From the NCBI RefSeq assembly GCF_030758755.1, contig NZ_CP132387.1:2471001-2535000 (forward strand): 64,000 nt of DNA. Direction: 5' to 3'. Below, piece by piece: positions 37,337 to 46,485 of the stretch. The notes beneath the pieces are model-generated. The model was given only the letters and a program-made list of their open reading frames with translations. It did no database searches and was not told the origin of the DNA. The translations under genes and the position numbers were made by a program. Numbering within the stretch: the first letter of the stretch is position 1; each line of letters opens with the position of its first letter. Origin of the DNA: Bartonella apihabitans. Its GTDB lineage: Bacteria; Pseudomonadota; Alphaproteobacteria; Rhizobiales; Rhizobiaceae.

Positions 37337-38215
37337 TTAAAAAATCCAGCGGCTAAAAAGAGAAGTTGAAAGCGCCCTTTTTGCCTTTTCTTCACGCAAA
37401 ATAAGTTCACCCGATTCGATGCGCCCGCCAAGGCCTGTAAATTCATCACGCATCAATTCGTGGATTGCAAAAAATGAGGCACGTATAGAATAGGCAGTTA
37501 ATATCACGGCAATCGGATTGTCAGATAAAATAGCGCGACATCCTTTGACCATTTCGGGCAAATGATCGAAAAGTTGCCACACCTCGCCATGGGGGCCGCG
37601 CCCATAAGCCGGCGGATCAAGTAAAATAATGTCGTAATGTTTGCCGCGACGCCCTTCGCGTTCGACAAATTTCATCGCATCATCACAAATCCAGCGAATG
37701 GGGCGATCTGTTAACTGCGCAACTTCCTGATTTTCTTTGGCCCATAAAATAGCTTTTTTGGATGCGTCGACATGGGTGACCTCGGCGCCCGCTCTTGCCG
37801 CAATAAGCGAGGCAAGACCGGTATAGCCGAAAAGGTTCAATACCTTAACCGGACGGTTTGCTTTTTTAATCAGCTCTTCCATAAAACGCCAATGGGCATC
37901 CTGTTCGGGAAAAACCCCGACATGGCGAAATGACGTAAAGCGGCCGAGAAATGACATTCCATCCCATGAAAGCGGCCATGTCTCGCCAAGTGGCTGTTTT
38001 GGAAAATTCCAGCGCCCCATGCCTTCTTCATCGGTATTTCCGGTAAAAATCGCATCGACATCCTGCCAGTCTTTTTCGCTTAATGCGGGTTGCCATAAAG
38101 CTTGTCCCTCAGGACGAATAATGCGCAAATTTCCGTAACGTTCGAGTTTGAGGCCATTACCGCTGTCAATCAATGCGTAATTTTCGCTTGCTGCCGTCTC
38201 GAGAATGACCGGCAA
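37337..38215 (-). CDS. Class I SAM-dependent methyltransferase (RlmI/K-like)
   Basis: About 292 aa from an in-frame TTG at 38215. Motif I VKVLNLFGYTGLASLIAARAGAEVTHVDASKKAILWAKEN and the catalytic DIILLDPPAYGRGP place it with COG1092-type rRNA cytosine methyltransferases or relatives. It follows trmH by one base. The start is suspicious: the family in Rhizobiales usually has a basic N-terminal extension, and an extension-like frame (38216-38490) joins smoothly if one T is added to the run 38216-38220, giving SGKRPKKKLPVILETAA. The combined length would be 384 aa. Confidence 0.87.
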   Translation of the reverse strand: MPVILETAASENYALIDSGNGLKLERYGNLRIIRPEGQALWQPALSEKDWQDVDAIFTGNTDEEGMGRWNFPKQPLGETWPLSWDGMSFLGRFTSFRHVGVFPEQDAHWRFMEELIKKANRPVKVLNLFGYTGLASLIAARAGAEVTHVDASKKAILWAKENQEVAQLTDRPIRWICDDAMKFVEREGRRGKHYDIILLDPPAYGRGPHGEVWQLFDHLPEMVKGCRAILSDNPIAVILTAYSIRASFFAIHELMRDEFTGLGGRIESGELILREEKAKRALSTSLFSRWIF

Positions 38216-38490
38216 TTTTTCTTCGGCCTTTTTCCTGACGGGCGAGGTAAAAAGCGGCTTTTCATTTCTACTGTGTTTCCACCCTTGTCGTCGCGAGAAA
38301 ATTCTTTAGCTGATCGCACTGCGTTATCCGGTGTGTGCGCTTTGTGCAATTTTCCTGAATGATTGGCGCGCACAGTTTTCCGTCTTTCAGGCTTATCTCC
38401 TGTTTCGAGGGCTTTTTCCGGACCATAGGGAGCACCTTTGCGCGATATTTTTAATCCGCGTTTTTTTCCTTTTGGGTGTTGTGCTTTCAC
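38216..38490 (-). other. Probable out-of-frame N-terminal extension of the methyltransferase
   Basis: A GTG-started frame reading MKAQHPKGKKRGLKISRKGAPYG and on through Lys/Arg-rich text that would continue into the methyltransferase if one base were missing from the T run at 38216-38220. It is a tenth possible frameshift. Support is length restoration and the family habit, not homology that I could check. Confidence 0.5.
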
Positions 38491-38947
38491 AATCTGGCAT
38501 TTTCCATAAATTTCAGGATGTTCTTTGTTTATAAAACATCTTTTTCAAAAAGGTATAGTTTTCTTGCACAGTTCGAAAGAAGGATTTAGCTCATGGACAA
38601 CGCGTTCCGCTATCACGACGAACATAAAAGTTCAGCATGATCATTATTTAAATTTTTGTTTATGCAGTTTTGGAAGGTGTGGGAGATAAGCTAATGCCAA
38701 AAATTTTGTTGAAATTTAAATGGCAAAAGCAATTTTCGGGTGGCGCAAATGTTCAAAAACAACGGATAACGGCTACCCAAAAAAGCCCGCAAAAAACAAT
38801 AAAATATGCGCATAAACTAATTGAACCGCCAAAGGCTGATAATCGCGGTTATTCTGTTTAAGTGTGCTCTCCAAAATTTTAAAAAAATTCCGTGAATAGA
38901 AAAGAAAGATGAGTGAAAAAATTCAGCTTGGCAAGCGGGCTTGATAT
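38491..38947. other. Intergenic region with small-ORF candidates
   Basis: About 457 bases. It contains the 55-codon candidate at 38694-38861 and a 15-codon one at 38594 (MDNAFRYHDEHKSSA) with AGGA eight bases upstream. No terminator or RNA gene recognised. Confidence 0.4.
38694..38861 (+). CDS. Candidate small basic protein
   Basis: ATG at 38694 with GGGAG at 38681-38685 gives 55 residues starting MPKILLKFKWQKQF, very rich in Lys and Gln, with no membrane segment. It is unlike its neighbours and unrecognised. It lies between convergent-free flanks: the methyltransferase and lapA are both on the other strand. Ribosome-site quality is the only positive evidence. Confidence 0.3.
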   Translation: MPKILLKFKWQKQFSGGANVQKQRITATQKSPQKTIKYAHKLIEPPKADNRGYSV

Positions 38948-39283
38948 TCAGGAATGATCAACAACGGTGAGATCTGTTTTCGTCAAATCCGGTTTTTTCG
39001 ACATATCCATTTTAAGCCCTTGTAGTTCGGTTTGTGTGTCTTTCAGGGCTTTACGAAAGCGATGTTGGGTAAACCAGACTGTTATTCCGCCAATAATGAT
39101 ACCGATTATGAGCGCGAGAAACAGCCAGACAAACAGCGGAGCATGGTAGACAAGGCCGGTATCGGCTGTATCAAAAGGATTGAGGCTTAAAGCAACGCTC
39201 GCCCGATTGGCAATGATAAAAGCAATCAGGATAATGCCAACCGGAATCAATATGATCAGACTAACGATCTGCTTTAGGGTCAT
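38948..39283 (-). CDS. LapA-domain (DUF1049) membrane protein
   Basis: A 111-aa inner-membrane protein with two helices (SLIILIPVGIILIAFIIANRASVALSLNPF and PLFVWLFLALIIGIIIGGITVWF) and a cytoplasmic tail of charged coiled-coil type (RFRKALKDTQTELQGLKMD). This is the LapA/YciS architecture, linked elsewhere to LPS assembly control. It starts four bases after ihfB, an arrangement conserved in alphaproteobacteria. Confidence 0.88.
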   Translation of the reverse strand: MTLKQIVSLIILIPVGIILIAFIIANRASVALSLNPFDTADTGLVYHAPLFVWLFLALIIGIIIGGITVWFTQHRFRKALKDTQTELQGLKMDMSKKPDLTKTDLTVVDHS

Positions 39284-39287
39284 GATG

Positions 39288-39569
39288 TCACTCGTTGTTC
39301 AAGCGGTCCCTTAATTCCTTGCCGGTTTTGAAAAACGGAACCCATTTTTCTTCAACCGAAACAGATTCCCCCGTGCGCGGATTGCGACCGGAACGTGCCG
39401 GCCGGTTTTTAACAGAAAACGCACCAAAACCACGTAGTTCAACCCTGTTTCCTTCGGCCAGAGCCGTGGATATTTCGTCAAATACAGCACTGACAATATT
39501 CTCAATATCCCGTTGGAAAAGATGAGGATTGCGGTTAGCGATAATCTGCACAAGTTCCGACTTAATCAA
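39288..39569 (-). CDS. ihfB: Integration host factor beta subunit, TTG start
   Basis: IHF-beta, 93 aa, one half of the DNA-bending IHF dimer. [91 protein letters not shown] has the DNA-binding arm with RNPRTG. The TTG at 39569 has GGAGG five bases upstream and matches the family start (MIKSELV); the longer frame from 39656 would add 29 residues unlike any IHF. IHF is a likely partner of RpoN-dependent promoters; rpoN is in this window. Confidence 0.95.
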   Translation of the reverse strand: MIKSELVQIIANRNPHLFQRDIENIVSAVFDEISTALAEGNRVELRGFGAFSVKNRPARSGRNPRTGESVSVEEKWVPFFKTGKELRDRLNNE

Positions 39570-39973
39570 GACAGCCTCCAATTTTGATCGGCGCAGTGAC
39601 GACCGCCCCTTTTTAATATCCAAGGCAAATGACGATTCGCCGATCGATAGTCCCATGACTGGCAGGCATTTTAACTTCCCGTTTTAAAATTCTGCCAGTT
39701 GTCCTTCAACATTACAAAATATAGTTGACGTGATAGTTTATTGTCTGTCTATCGCATTTCGTCAACGCTCTTTAGTTAAAAAATATGCGTAATCATATAA
39801 AAATCATGGAAAAAATTGTGTTACCAGCTTTTTCCTCCGGTCAATCTGCAAAAACGATTGAATCCGGCAAATGTTGAATAGCGATGAGAATTGCTCTAAA
39901 TATTGAACTGGTATATGGAACTTCCTTAAGGCGGTTATGATCGCGAAAACGGGTAAAAATTTTTAGGGGTATA
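39570..39973. other. Divergent promoter region between ihfB and lptC
   Basis: About 404 bases, AT-rich, no gene seen. It should hold promoters for ihfB-lapA and for the lpt operon. AGGGG before 39974 is the lptC ribosome site. Confidence 0.5.
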
Positions 39974-40621
39974 ATGGACGACAGTTCGGAAATTTTTTCA
40001 GCGAGTTATAAATCCGATGCTGTTTTCGATGCTGCCCGGCGTCATTCAGTGCGTGTTCATGTATTGAAATTTTTGCTGCCCGTCATTGCAATTGTCATTG
40101 CGCTGGTTTTTTCATGGTTCACGTTTTTTGCAACACCCGGCACAAGTGACTTGGTTATTTTAAACAATGATCAGGGAACCAACGGGCAGTTGACAATGAC
40201 AGACCCCAAGCTTGAAGGCTATACATCGGACAATAAGCCTTATTCATTAAAAGCCAACAAGGCCATCCAAGATCCCCGTCATCCGGGCATGATAGAATTG
40301 CAGCAGATTATTGCCACACTTCCTCTCGGTCAGCGTGGTGAAGCTGCTGTCAATGCAGTTGGCGCGTTTTATGATAATGTTAACGGACGCTTGCAATTTG
40401 ATAAGCCGTTCGAAATCAAAACAAATGACGGGATGGTTGCCAAACTCGATTCAGCCGACGTGAATTTGTCGACAAGCCAATTGAGTACAGACCAATCGGT
40501 CGATATTGTTCGCGGTGGACAACATTTGAAGGCGAACGGTTTACAAATACGTGATAATGGACAAGTGTTATTCTTTAATCGTGGTGTCAGTCTTGTCATC
40601 GATAATGCAAATGCGCAATAA
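39974..40621 (+). CDS. lptC: LPS export protein LptC
   Basis: A 215-aa bitopic inner-membrane protein that passes LPS from the LptBFG transporter to LptA. One helix at about residues 28-52 (FLLPVIAIVIALVFSWFTFFA) anchors a periplasmic beta-jellyroll (LTMTDPKLEGYTSDNKPYSLKANKAIQDPRHPGMIELQQIIATL). It precedes lptA by 55 bases and matches the standard alphaproteobacterial lptC-lptA-lptB order. Confidence 0.92.
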   Translation: MDDSSEIFSASYKSDAVFDAARRHSVRVHVLKFLLPVIAIVIALVFSWFTFFATPGTSDLVILNNDQGTNGQLTMTDPKLEGYTSDNKPYSLKANKAIQDPRHPGMIELQQIIATLPLGQRGEAAVNAVGAFYDNVNGRLQFDKPFEIKTNDGMVAKLDSADVNLSTSQLSTDQSVDIVRGGQHLKANGLQIRDNGQVLFFNRGVSLVIDNANAQ

Positions 40622-40676
40622 GGAATAAAATGCGTGCCTTTAAAAAAGCGGTGTCGGTTTATTTGAGGATTATAAA

Positions 40677-41336
40677 ATGAAGCCTTTAAAGCAGTACTTT
40701 TCTCACCTTGGTGCAGTTATGGCAACGGGATTGGCTTTCATGAGCCTCGGACAGACGCCGTCATTAGCACAACAAACAAATTTCGGTGTCAATCTTTCAG
40801 GTGGAAAAGAGCCTGTCGAGCTCAATGCCGATAATCTGGAAATGCGCGATAAAGAAGGTGTCGCTATTTTCAGCGGCAATGTTTCTGTCGTTCAGGGCGA
40901 CCGTATTTTGCGAACGTCAAAACTGATTGTGCATTATGCCAAGGCACCTGACGAAGGCAAGAAAGATAAAACCGGCGAAGGTAAAGATAAAGACACAAAT
41001 GCCGACCAAAATGCTTCGGCAAAACCGGCAGCAGCAGCAGGGGCTGGCGGTCTCGGCTCGACAGGTGTCGAAAAAATGGAAGCTTCGGGAAAAGTTTACA
41101 TCAAAACAGCCACACAGGTTGCAACCGGTGATGAAGGTGTTTTCGATGGTAAATCGAAGCTGATGGTTTTGACGGGCAAACGCGTCATTTTGGCAGATGG
41201 TGATAATGTGGCGACCGGTTGTAAATTGACCGCCCATATGGATACTGGAAAAGCTTTCCTTGAAAGCTGTAAATCGGCGGGACAGAATGGTCGTGTTTCG
41301 ATCATTATGAATCGCAACGAACAAAACGGAAAATGA
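40677..41336 (+). CDS. lptA: LPS transport periplasmic protein LptA
   Basis: A 219-aa periplasmic OstA-domain protein that bridges LptC and LptD. Signal peptide MKPLKQYFSHLGAVMATGLAFMSLGQTPSLAQ. OstA text: VELNADNLEMRDKEGVAIFSGNVSVVQGDRILRTSKLIVHY and EASGKVYIKTATQVATGDEGVFDGKSKLMVLTGKRVILADGDNVATG. Between them is a charged, Ala-rich insertion (KKDKTGEGKDKDTNADQ...AAAAGAGGLG), probably a flexible loop, longer than usual. lptB follows after seven bases. Confidence 0.93.
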   Translation: MKPLKQYFSHLGAVMATGLAFMSLGQTPSLAQQTNFGVNLSGGKEPVELNADNLEMRDKEGVAIFSGNVSVVQGDRILRTSKLIVHYAKAPDEGKKDKTGEGKDKDTNADQNASAKPAAAAGAGGLGSTGVEKMEASGKVYIKTATQVATGDEGVFDGKSKLMVLTGKRVILADGDNVATGCKLTAHMDTGKAFLESCKSAGQNGRVSIIMNRNEQNGK

Positions 41337-41343
41337 GCGTTTT

Positions 41344-42147
41344 ATGTCACAAAGTGATTCGCAAGTGGCTTTTGAACAGATCGCCTATGGAGAAGGTTCG
41401 GGCAACAATCTGAAGGAACGCCTCAAAGGGACACTGGCTGCTCGCGATTTAACGAAAACCTATCGTGGGCGTCAGGTTGTCAAAGGCGTGTCTTTCGGCG
41501 TGCGTGCAGGAGAGATTGTCGGTATTCTCGGTCCTAATGGAGCCGGTAAAACGACATGTTTCTATATGGTGACCGGACTCGTCGAGGTTGATAGCGGTAG
41601 CATCGAGATTGACGGTTTTGATGTGACGGATATGCCAATGTACCGCCGCTCACGTTTGGGCATCGGTTATTTGCCGCAAGAGGCTTCCATTTTTCGGGGG
41701 CTTTCGGTGGAAGACAATATTAAAGCGGTTTTGGAAGTGGTCGAAAAAGACCGCAAGAAACGCGAGGAAGAGCTTGACGCACTTCTTGATGAATTCAAGA
41801 TTGCGCATTTGCGCAAAAGTCCGTCTTTAGCGCTTTCAGGCGGCGAAAGACGGCGTTTGGAAATTGCCCGTGCACTTGCTTCACGTCCCAACTTCATGCT
41901 GCTTGACGAACCTTTTGCCGGTATTGATCCGATTGCGATTGCCGATATTCAGCAATTGGTACGCCATTTGAAAAGTCGTGGCATCGGCGTCTTGGTAACC
42001 GATCATAATGTTCGTGAAACATTGGGGCTTGTCGACCGCGCCTATATTATCCACGATGGTCAGGTTCTAACCCACGGGCAGCCGGATGATATTGTCACCA
42101 ATGCGGATGTACGCCGACTTTATCTTGGCGACCAATTCTCGCTATAA
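41344..42147 (+). CDS. lptB: LPS export ABC transporter ATPase LptB
   Basis: A 267-aa cytoplasmic ATPase of LptB2FG. Walker A GPNGAGKTT, Q-loop LPQEAS, signature LSGGERRRLEIARAL, Walker B FMLLDEPFAGIDP and H-loop TDHNVRE are complete. An N-terminal extension of about 30 residues precedes the ABC core, as in other Rhizobiales. rpoN follows downstream after about 613 bases. Confidence 0.97.
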   Translation: MSQSDSQVAFEQIAYGEGSGNNLKERLKGTLAARDLTKTYRGRQVVKGVSFGVRAGEIVGILGPNGAGKTTCFYMVTGLVEVDSGSIEIDGFDVTDMPMYRRSRLGIGYLPQEASIFRGLSVEDNIKAVLEVVEKDRKKREEELDALLDEFKIAHLRKSPSLALSGGERRRLEIARALASRPNFMLLDEPFAGIDPIAIADIQQLVRHLKSRGIGVLVTDHNVRETLGLVDRAYIIHDGQVLTHGQPDDIVTNADVRRLYLGDQFSL

Positions 42148-42184
42148 TTTTATATCGCGTGCAACCGCCACCCGATATAAAATT
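42146..42184. terminator. 12-bp inverted repeat at the lptB stop
   Basis: AATTTTATATCG at 42146-42157 pairs perfectly with CGATATAAAATT at 42173-42184; 15-base loop. It overlaps the stop codon and is AT-rich at the base, so it may be a weak terminator or a transcript-end stabiliser. Confidence 0.5.
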
Positions 42185-42760
42185 TCATGCTTTTTGACAG
42201 ATTGATCCTACCCACTCACGATGGGATCAAACTATTGTCGGTCTGTGGTACGTTATTTCGCGAAAATAAAAAGTGTCGGCAAAGAAATGCCGATAATACG
42301 CCTGCTACAAATATGAATGGATGCAGCCGGTAATTGTTATTTCAAAGCTTATCGTAAAAACTGCTTATTAGCCGTTGTGATGGCGCGCTTTGTAAGTGTT
42401 TGGATAATCTTCTAAGGATAACCTTTTAAAGATCGCCGCATATAGGAAATCCAAGCGTTCCGTAAACCTATTTATCGGGCTGTTTTTTCCTGAAAAATTG
42501 GCCGACAAGATCATGAGGAAGCGGTTCGGGAAAGCCATATAATTTTAGTTTTCTGCGACGACATGGATGATCTCAAATCGCGGACAAGAATGGAAGCTTG
42601 TTATTTTTCTCATTTTTTAGTTGACAAGCAAGGATCATACCATTTTCGATGAGAAGGAGAATTTTAACAAATTTTACGACCGAGGTTACAAAAACCGGTT
42701 CGTTTTGTGTGATGTTCATTGGCCGTTTCGCGTGGGGTCCATTGGGGAGGAATAGGGTTT
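42148..42760. other. Long untranslated leader of rpoN
   Basis: About 613 bases without a gene. It contains the lptB-end inverted repeat, TTGATCC/GGATCAA (42202-42208 with 42224-42230), and TCGGCA/TGCCGA (42276-42281 with 42288-42293). The ribosome site GGGAGG at 42745-42750 precedes rpoN. A promoter or small RNA is possible; none could be fixed. Confidence 0.5.
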
Positions 42761-44323
42761 ATGGCACTGTCACCATCTTTTGAGCTTCGTCAGTCACAAT
42801 CACTGGTGATGACTCCCCAGTTGATGCAGTCGATCAAGCTTCTTCAGATGACGGCTGCTGAACTTGAACATTTTATCGAGGAGGCTTTGGAAAAAAATCC
42901 CTTGCTCGAACGTCAAAATGGGCAAGAAATTACAAGCAAAACCGATAACGAAGCCGATACCAATAGCGACGCTCTAACCAATAATGTATTCGACAATTCC
43001 TCAGGCACGCCTGAAAATTTCGAGAAAAATGTCGATAGTGATCAAGATCTTTATGAAACACCTGATCCGGAAACATTATCCAATATGTTCGATGGAGGCG
43101 ACGAAGCTGTCTTTTCGCAAAAATCTTCGCAAGAATATTTTGGGGAAAAAGAATATTCATCCGATTGGTCGACATCTTTCATTGGATCTTCGCCAATTGA
43201 AGATGTGAATATTGTCGAAACCGTTGCATATAAACCTGGCTTGCAGGATTTTATTGGCGAGCAAATCGGCTTTGCATTCAAAAACAAAGAGGAACACGAT
43301 ATTGCGTGCTATCTTTCTTCCGAACTTGATGAAGCGGGATATTTTACCGGTTCGGTTGATAAAGTAGCTGATGAATTGTCAGTTTCAGAAAAATCGGTTC
43401 ACAATATTCTGAAGCGTTTACAACAGCTCGACCCGCCGGGCATATTTGCCACCTCACTTTGCGAATGTTTGTCATTGCAACTCGAGCGGCAAAACCGCCT
43501 TGATCCGGCAATAAGTGTCATACTCGATAATCTCCCGCTTTTGGCCAAACGTGATTTTGTCACGCTTTCCAGACTTTCCGGTCTCGAAGAAAGCGAAGTT
43601 GTCGATATATTGAACGAGATTCGCAGTCTCGATCCCAAACCGGGGACAGCTTATAGCGCATCGACACCAATTCCTGTTGTGCCTGATGTGATTATTTCCG
43701 AGAATCCGAATGGAGAATTTACTGTTGAACTTAATCGCGAGGTATTGCCAAAACTTGTTATTCATCGAGATTATGTTGTCAAAATCGGCAAGGAGAATGT
43801 TGATCGCAGTTTCATCAGTAATTGTTTCCAGAATGCCAACTGGTTGCTCAAAGCGCTCGATCAGCGTGAACGCACACTCATCACAGTCAGTGCCGAAATT
43901 GCCCGCCACCAGCAAGAATTTTTGCGTCGGGGTGTTTCTTTTTTAAAACCTCTCACGCTGGCAACGGTAGCCGAAGCGGTTCACATGCATGAATCGACTA
44001 TAAGTCGGGTAACCGCCAATAAATATGTGGCAACTCCGCGAGGCATCTTCGAAATGCGCAGCTTTTTTTCAGCGGCTCTACAATCCGCAGATGGCGGGGA
44101 ACAATATGCAGCCGAAGCGGTACGTCAACGTATTCGCAAATTGATCGACAGCGAAACTGCCGATCATGTGCTTTCCGATGATACACTTGTCCAATTGCTC
44201 AAAAAAGAGAACATTGATATAGCCCGTCGCACCGTAGCCAAATATAGAGAAATGATGAATATTTCCTCGTCAGTATTGCGTCGTAGAGAAAAGAAACGTC
44301 AAATTCATACAACTATAGATTGA
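42761..44323 (+). CDS. rpoN: RNA polymerase sigma-54 factor
   Basis: A 520-aa sigma-54. Region I is the Gln-rich activator-interaction region (FELRQSQSLVMTPQLMQSIKLLQMTAAELEHFIEEALEKNPLLE), followed by an acidic region II, the core-binding domain, the helix-turn-helix (MHESTISRVTANKYVATPRGIFEMRSFFSAAL) and the RpoN box ARRTVAKYRE. It serves nitrogen and carbon-related promoters with -24/-12 elements. Start chosen at 42761; a frame open from 42719 has no ribosome site. hpf and ptsN follow, the classical sigma-54 cluster. Confidence 0.96.
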   Translation: MALSPSFELRQSQSLVMTPQLMQSIKLLQMTAAELEHFIEEALEKNPLLERQNGQEITSKTDNEADTNSDALTNNVFDNSSGTPENFEKNVDSDQDLYETPDPETLSNMFDGGDEAVFSQKSSQEYFGEKEYSSDWSTSFIGSSPIEDVNIVETVAYKPGLQDFIGEQIGFAFKNKEEHDIACYLSSELDEAGYFTGSVDKVADELSVSEKSVHNILKRLQQLDPPGIFATSLCECLSLQLERQNRLDPAISVILDNLPLLAKRDFVTLSRLSGLEESEVVDILNEIRSLDPKPGTAYSASTPIPVVPDVIISENPNGEFTVELNREVLPKLVIHRDYVVKIGKENVDRSFISNCFQNANWLLKALDQRERTLITVSAEIARHQQEFLRRGVSFLKPLTLATVAEAVHMHESTISRVTANKYVATPRGIFEMRSFFSAALQSADGGEQYAAEAVRQRIRKLIDSETADHVLSDDTLVQLLKKENIDIARRTVAKYREMMNISSSVLRRREKKRQIHTTID

Positions 44324-44476
44324 TTTTTGTCGATTGACTTATTGTTGATAAATGACTAGAAGCCGGCTTTAAAAAGTCAGTAATCCGGTCTTTTCAGGAA
44401 AACATACGCTTTGAGTTGCTTCCGCTTGAAGATATCGTTAAACTGCAGAGATCACGAATTATGAACGAGGTTTATA

Positions 44477-45061
44477 ATGAGCTTGCGCATTTCGGGAAAG
44501 CATATGGATATTGGTGAAGCTTTCCGTACGCGGATTGAAGACCGTATCAATGATGCGATTTCAAAATATTTTGCCGGTGGTGTCACAGGACATGTTACTG
44601 TTGTCAAATCCGGTTCGCGTTTTTCAGCTGAATGCGTATTGCATTTGAGTTCCGGCGCAGTGTTGCAGACAACGGGTCAAGCGCAAGATCCTCAAGGCGC
44701 TTTCGATGCGGCCGCAGAACGTCTGGAAACGCGCCTTCGTCGTTATAAACGTCGTTTGAAATCACGCAGCAACAAGCAGAATGACAATACCGCTTTTGCC
44801 GAATATGCCTATCACATTATGGAACCGGTACCCGATGAAGAGGAGGGCTTGCCGGAAGATTATGCCCCGACAATCGTTGCAGAAACATCGATGACATTAA
44901 GAGACATGTCTGTCGCCAATGCGGTTGTCGAACTTGATCTGATGGATAATCCGGTATTGGTGTTCCGCAATGCGGTTGATGGAAAAATCAATATTGTCTA
45001 CCGGCGGGCTGATGGAAATATCGGCTGGATCGACCCCTCATCCATTACTAATAAAGCCTGA
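44477..45061 (+). CDS. hpf: Ribosome hibernation promoting factor, long form
   Basis: A 194-aa protein that binds the 30S decoding centre and, in the long form, dimerises 70S to 100S in stationary phase. The N-terminal S30AE domain reads LRISGKHMDIGEAFRTRIEDRINDAISKYF, followed by a linker with RRYKRRLKSR and the C-terminal dimerisation domain (VAETSMTLRDMSVANAVVELDLMDNPVLVFRNAVDGKINIVYRRADGNIGWIDP). GAGG is upstream of the ATG. Its place between rpoN and ptsN is conserved in proteobacteria. Confidence 0.95.
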   Translation: MSLRISGKHMDIGEAFRTRIEDRINDAISKYFAGGVTGHVTVVKSGSRFSAECVLHLSSGAVLQTTGQAQDPQGAFDAAAERLETRLRRYKRRLKSRSNKQNDNTAFAEYAYHIMEPVPDEEEGLPEDYAPTIVAETSMTLRDMSVANAVVELDLMDNPVLVFRNAVDGKINIVYRRADGNIGWIDPSSITNKA

Positions 45062-45184
45062 ATAAGGAAATTCCTTTTCCCCGTTTTTCAAATTATGAGG
45101 AAAAGGGATTATCCACACCCTCGATGTTCTCGGCTCGATTTCGCGAGCTTGAGAAAGAATTCGGGATGGAAAAAAGGAAACCAC

Positions 45185-45652
45185 ATGGATCTTAGTGATT
45201 TGATAGCACCGGAAGCGGTTATTCCTGCCCTTAAGGCAAATTCCAAAAAGCAGGTTTTGCAAATTATGGCGGAAAAAGCAGCCTCTCTGACCGGTCTCGA
45301 CGAGCGAACGGTACTTGATACGGTACTTCAACGTGAAAAACTCGGTTCGACCGGCGTTGGCAATGGCATTGCCATTCCTCATAGCAAGCTTGCCAATGTT
45401 GACCACATTATCGGTGTTTTTGCCCGCCTTGAAACACCGGTCGATTTCGAAGCGCTTGATGATGAACCGGTTGATCTGGTTTTCTTGCTTCTGGTTCCTG
45501 AAAGCGCGGGTGCCGATCATTTAAAGGCACTTTCCAGAATTGCCCGCGTTTTGCGTGATAATGATATGGTACAAAAATTACGCAATACGCGTGATGCGGC
45601 GGCCATCCATACTTTTTTGACACAGCATCCGGCCGCGTCGAACGCTGCATAA
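45185..45652 (+). CDS. ptsN: Nitrogen PTS enzyme IIA
   Basis: EIIA-Ntr, 155 aa, the terminal phosphoacceptor of the PTS-Ntr regulatory relay. The phosphorylated His is His66 in NGIAIPHSKL. It begins MDLSDLIAPEAVIPALKA, normal for alphaproteobacteria; the frame open from 45095 adds 30 residues with no ribosome site. A hairpin (CCTTTTCC/GGAAAAGG, 45073-45106) lies between hpf and ptsN. Confidence 0.96.
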   Translation: MDLSDLIAPEAVIPALKANSKKQVLQIMAEKAASLTGLDERTVLDTVLQREKLGSTGVGNGIAIPHSKLANVDHIIGVFARLETPVDFEALDDEPVDLVFLLLVPESAGADHLKALSRIARVLRDNDMVQKLRNTRDAAAIHTFLTQHPAASNAA

Positions 45653-45678
45653 TATACCGGCTTGATATAACGGCTTGC

Positions 45679-45717
45679 GCCCGCATGAACTTTTCATGCG
45701 GGCATTTTATTCTTTTT
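45679..45717 (+). terminator. Intrinsic terminator after ptsN
   Basis: GCCCGCATGAA at 45679-45689 pairs perfectly with TTCATGCGGGC at 45693-45703 around a three-base loop, followed by ATTTTATTCTTTTT. Confidence 0.93.
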
Positions 45718-45845
45718 GCCCGAAAATTTTTGCCTGCAAAGCTTTTGCCAATTATCGTGAGTTGACCGGCAAAGAAGCGGCTGATAGGCTCTTATCGCCG
45801 GATTTGTGTTTTGTTGTCAGGCAATTTCAATGGCAGGATAAAATA

Positions 45846-46346
45846 ATGACCTCTTTGGCCCATCAGAATGATGATCGCTTTCGTGAGCCGGGCATCGCAG
45901 CTCCGCTTACTTTCCTCATTATGTTTGTTTTTTTCATCTATGGCGCGTTATTGGTCGGTCTCCTCGGTTTATCGAACTGGATTATCCATGCATGGAATTT
46001 GACATTTTTTAGTAATCTCGGAAATTTCGGCGTATTTCTTCTGGCCATTATTATACCGGCTCTATGGGCGGTTATTGTTGGTATCTGTGCCTTTATTCCT
46101 TATTATATCCTGCGCTCGCGCGGGCACTATCTTATGGCCTCGAAAGTCGCAACGATCATTGTTTTGGCAATGTTCCATATCTTTGCTCTTCCTTGGATTT
46201 TATGGCCAATGGTGCGTCGCGGTTCGCCAAAATTACGGCATAAACGCATTGAAAAACTGCGCCAGATGGTGAGAGACGGAAAGATGAAAGACCGGCTGGC
46301 CGAACGTCATCAACGGCTATTGGCTCGCGGATATCAATTTTCGTGA
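45846..46346 (+). CDS. Small inner-membrane protein (possibly DUF6163)
   Basis: A 166-aa protein with three or four helices (LTFLIMFVFFIYGALLVGLLGL; FFSNLGNFGVFLLAIIIPALWAVIVGICAFIPYYIL; ATIIVLAMFHIFALPWILWPM) and a basic tail (KLRHKRIEKLRQMVRDGKMKDRLAERHQRLLARG). I recall a similar family beside ptsN in Rhizobiales, named from memory only. ATG at 45846 with AGGA seven bases upstream; a frame open from 45675 would add 57 residues without a ribosome site. Function unknown. Confidence 0.75.
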   Translation: MTSLAHQNDDRFREPGIAAPLTFLIMFVFFIYGALLVGLLGLSNWIIHAWNLTFFSNLGNFGVFLLAIIIPALWAVIVGICAFIPYYILRSRGHYLMASKVATIIVLAMFHIFALPWILWPMVRRGSPKLRHKRIEKLRQMVRDGKMKDRLAERHQRLLARGYQFS

Positions 46347-46449
46347 ACCGGTTTCAAGGTTTCTTGGAAATTTCAAAGTCTTTTGGCAAGTCTTACGTTT
46401 TTCGGTTAGCTCCAAAAAACAGAGCTTAAAAAAGCTGTTTAAAAATTTT

Positions 46450-46485
46450 TTGAAATGGTATCGCAAAGCGATAGTTTCAATTTTT
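46450..46485 (+). terminator. Terminator with interrupted stem
   Basis: TTGAAA-TATCGC pairs with GCGATA-TTTCAA around AAA (46450-46480), with an internal loop, followed by TTTTT. Suited to the plus-strand gene ending at 46346. Confidence 0.75.
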
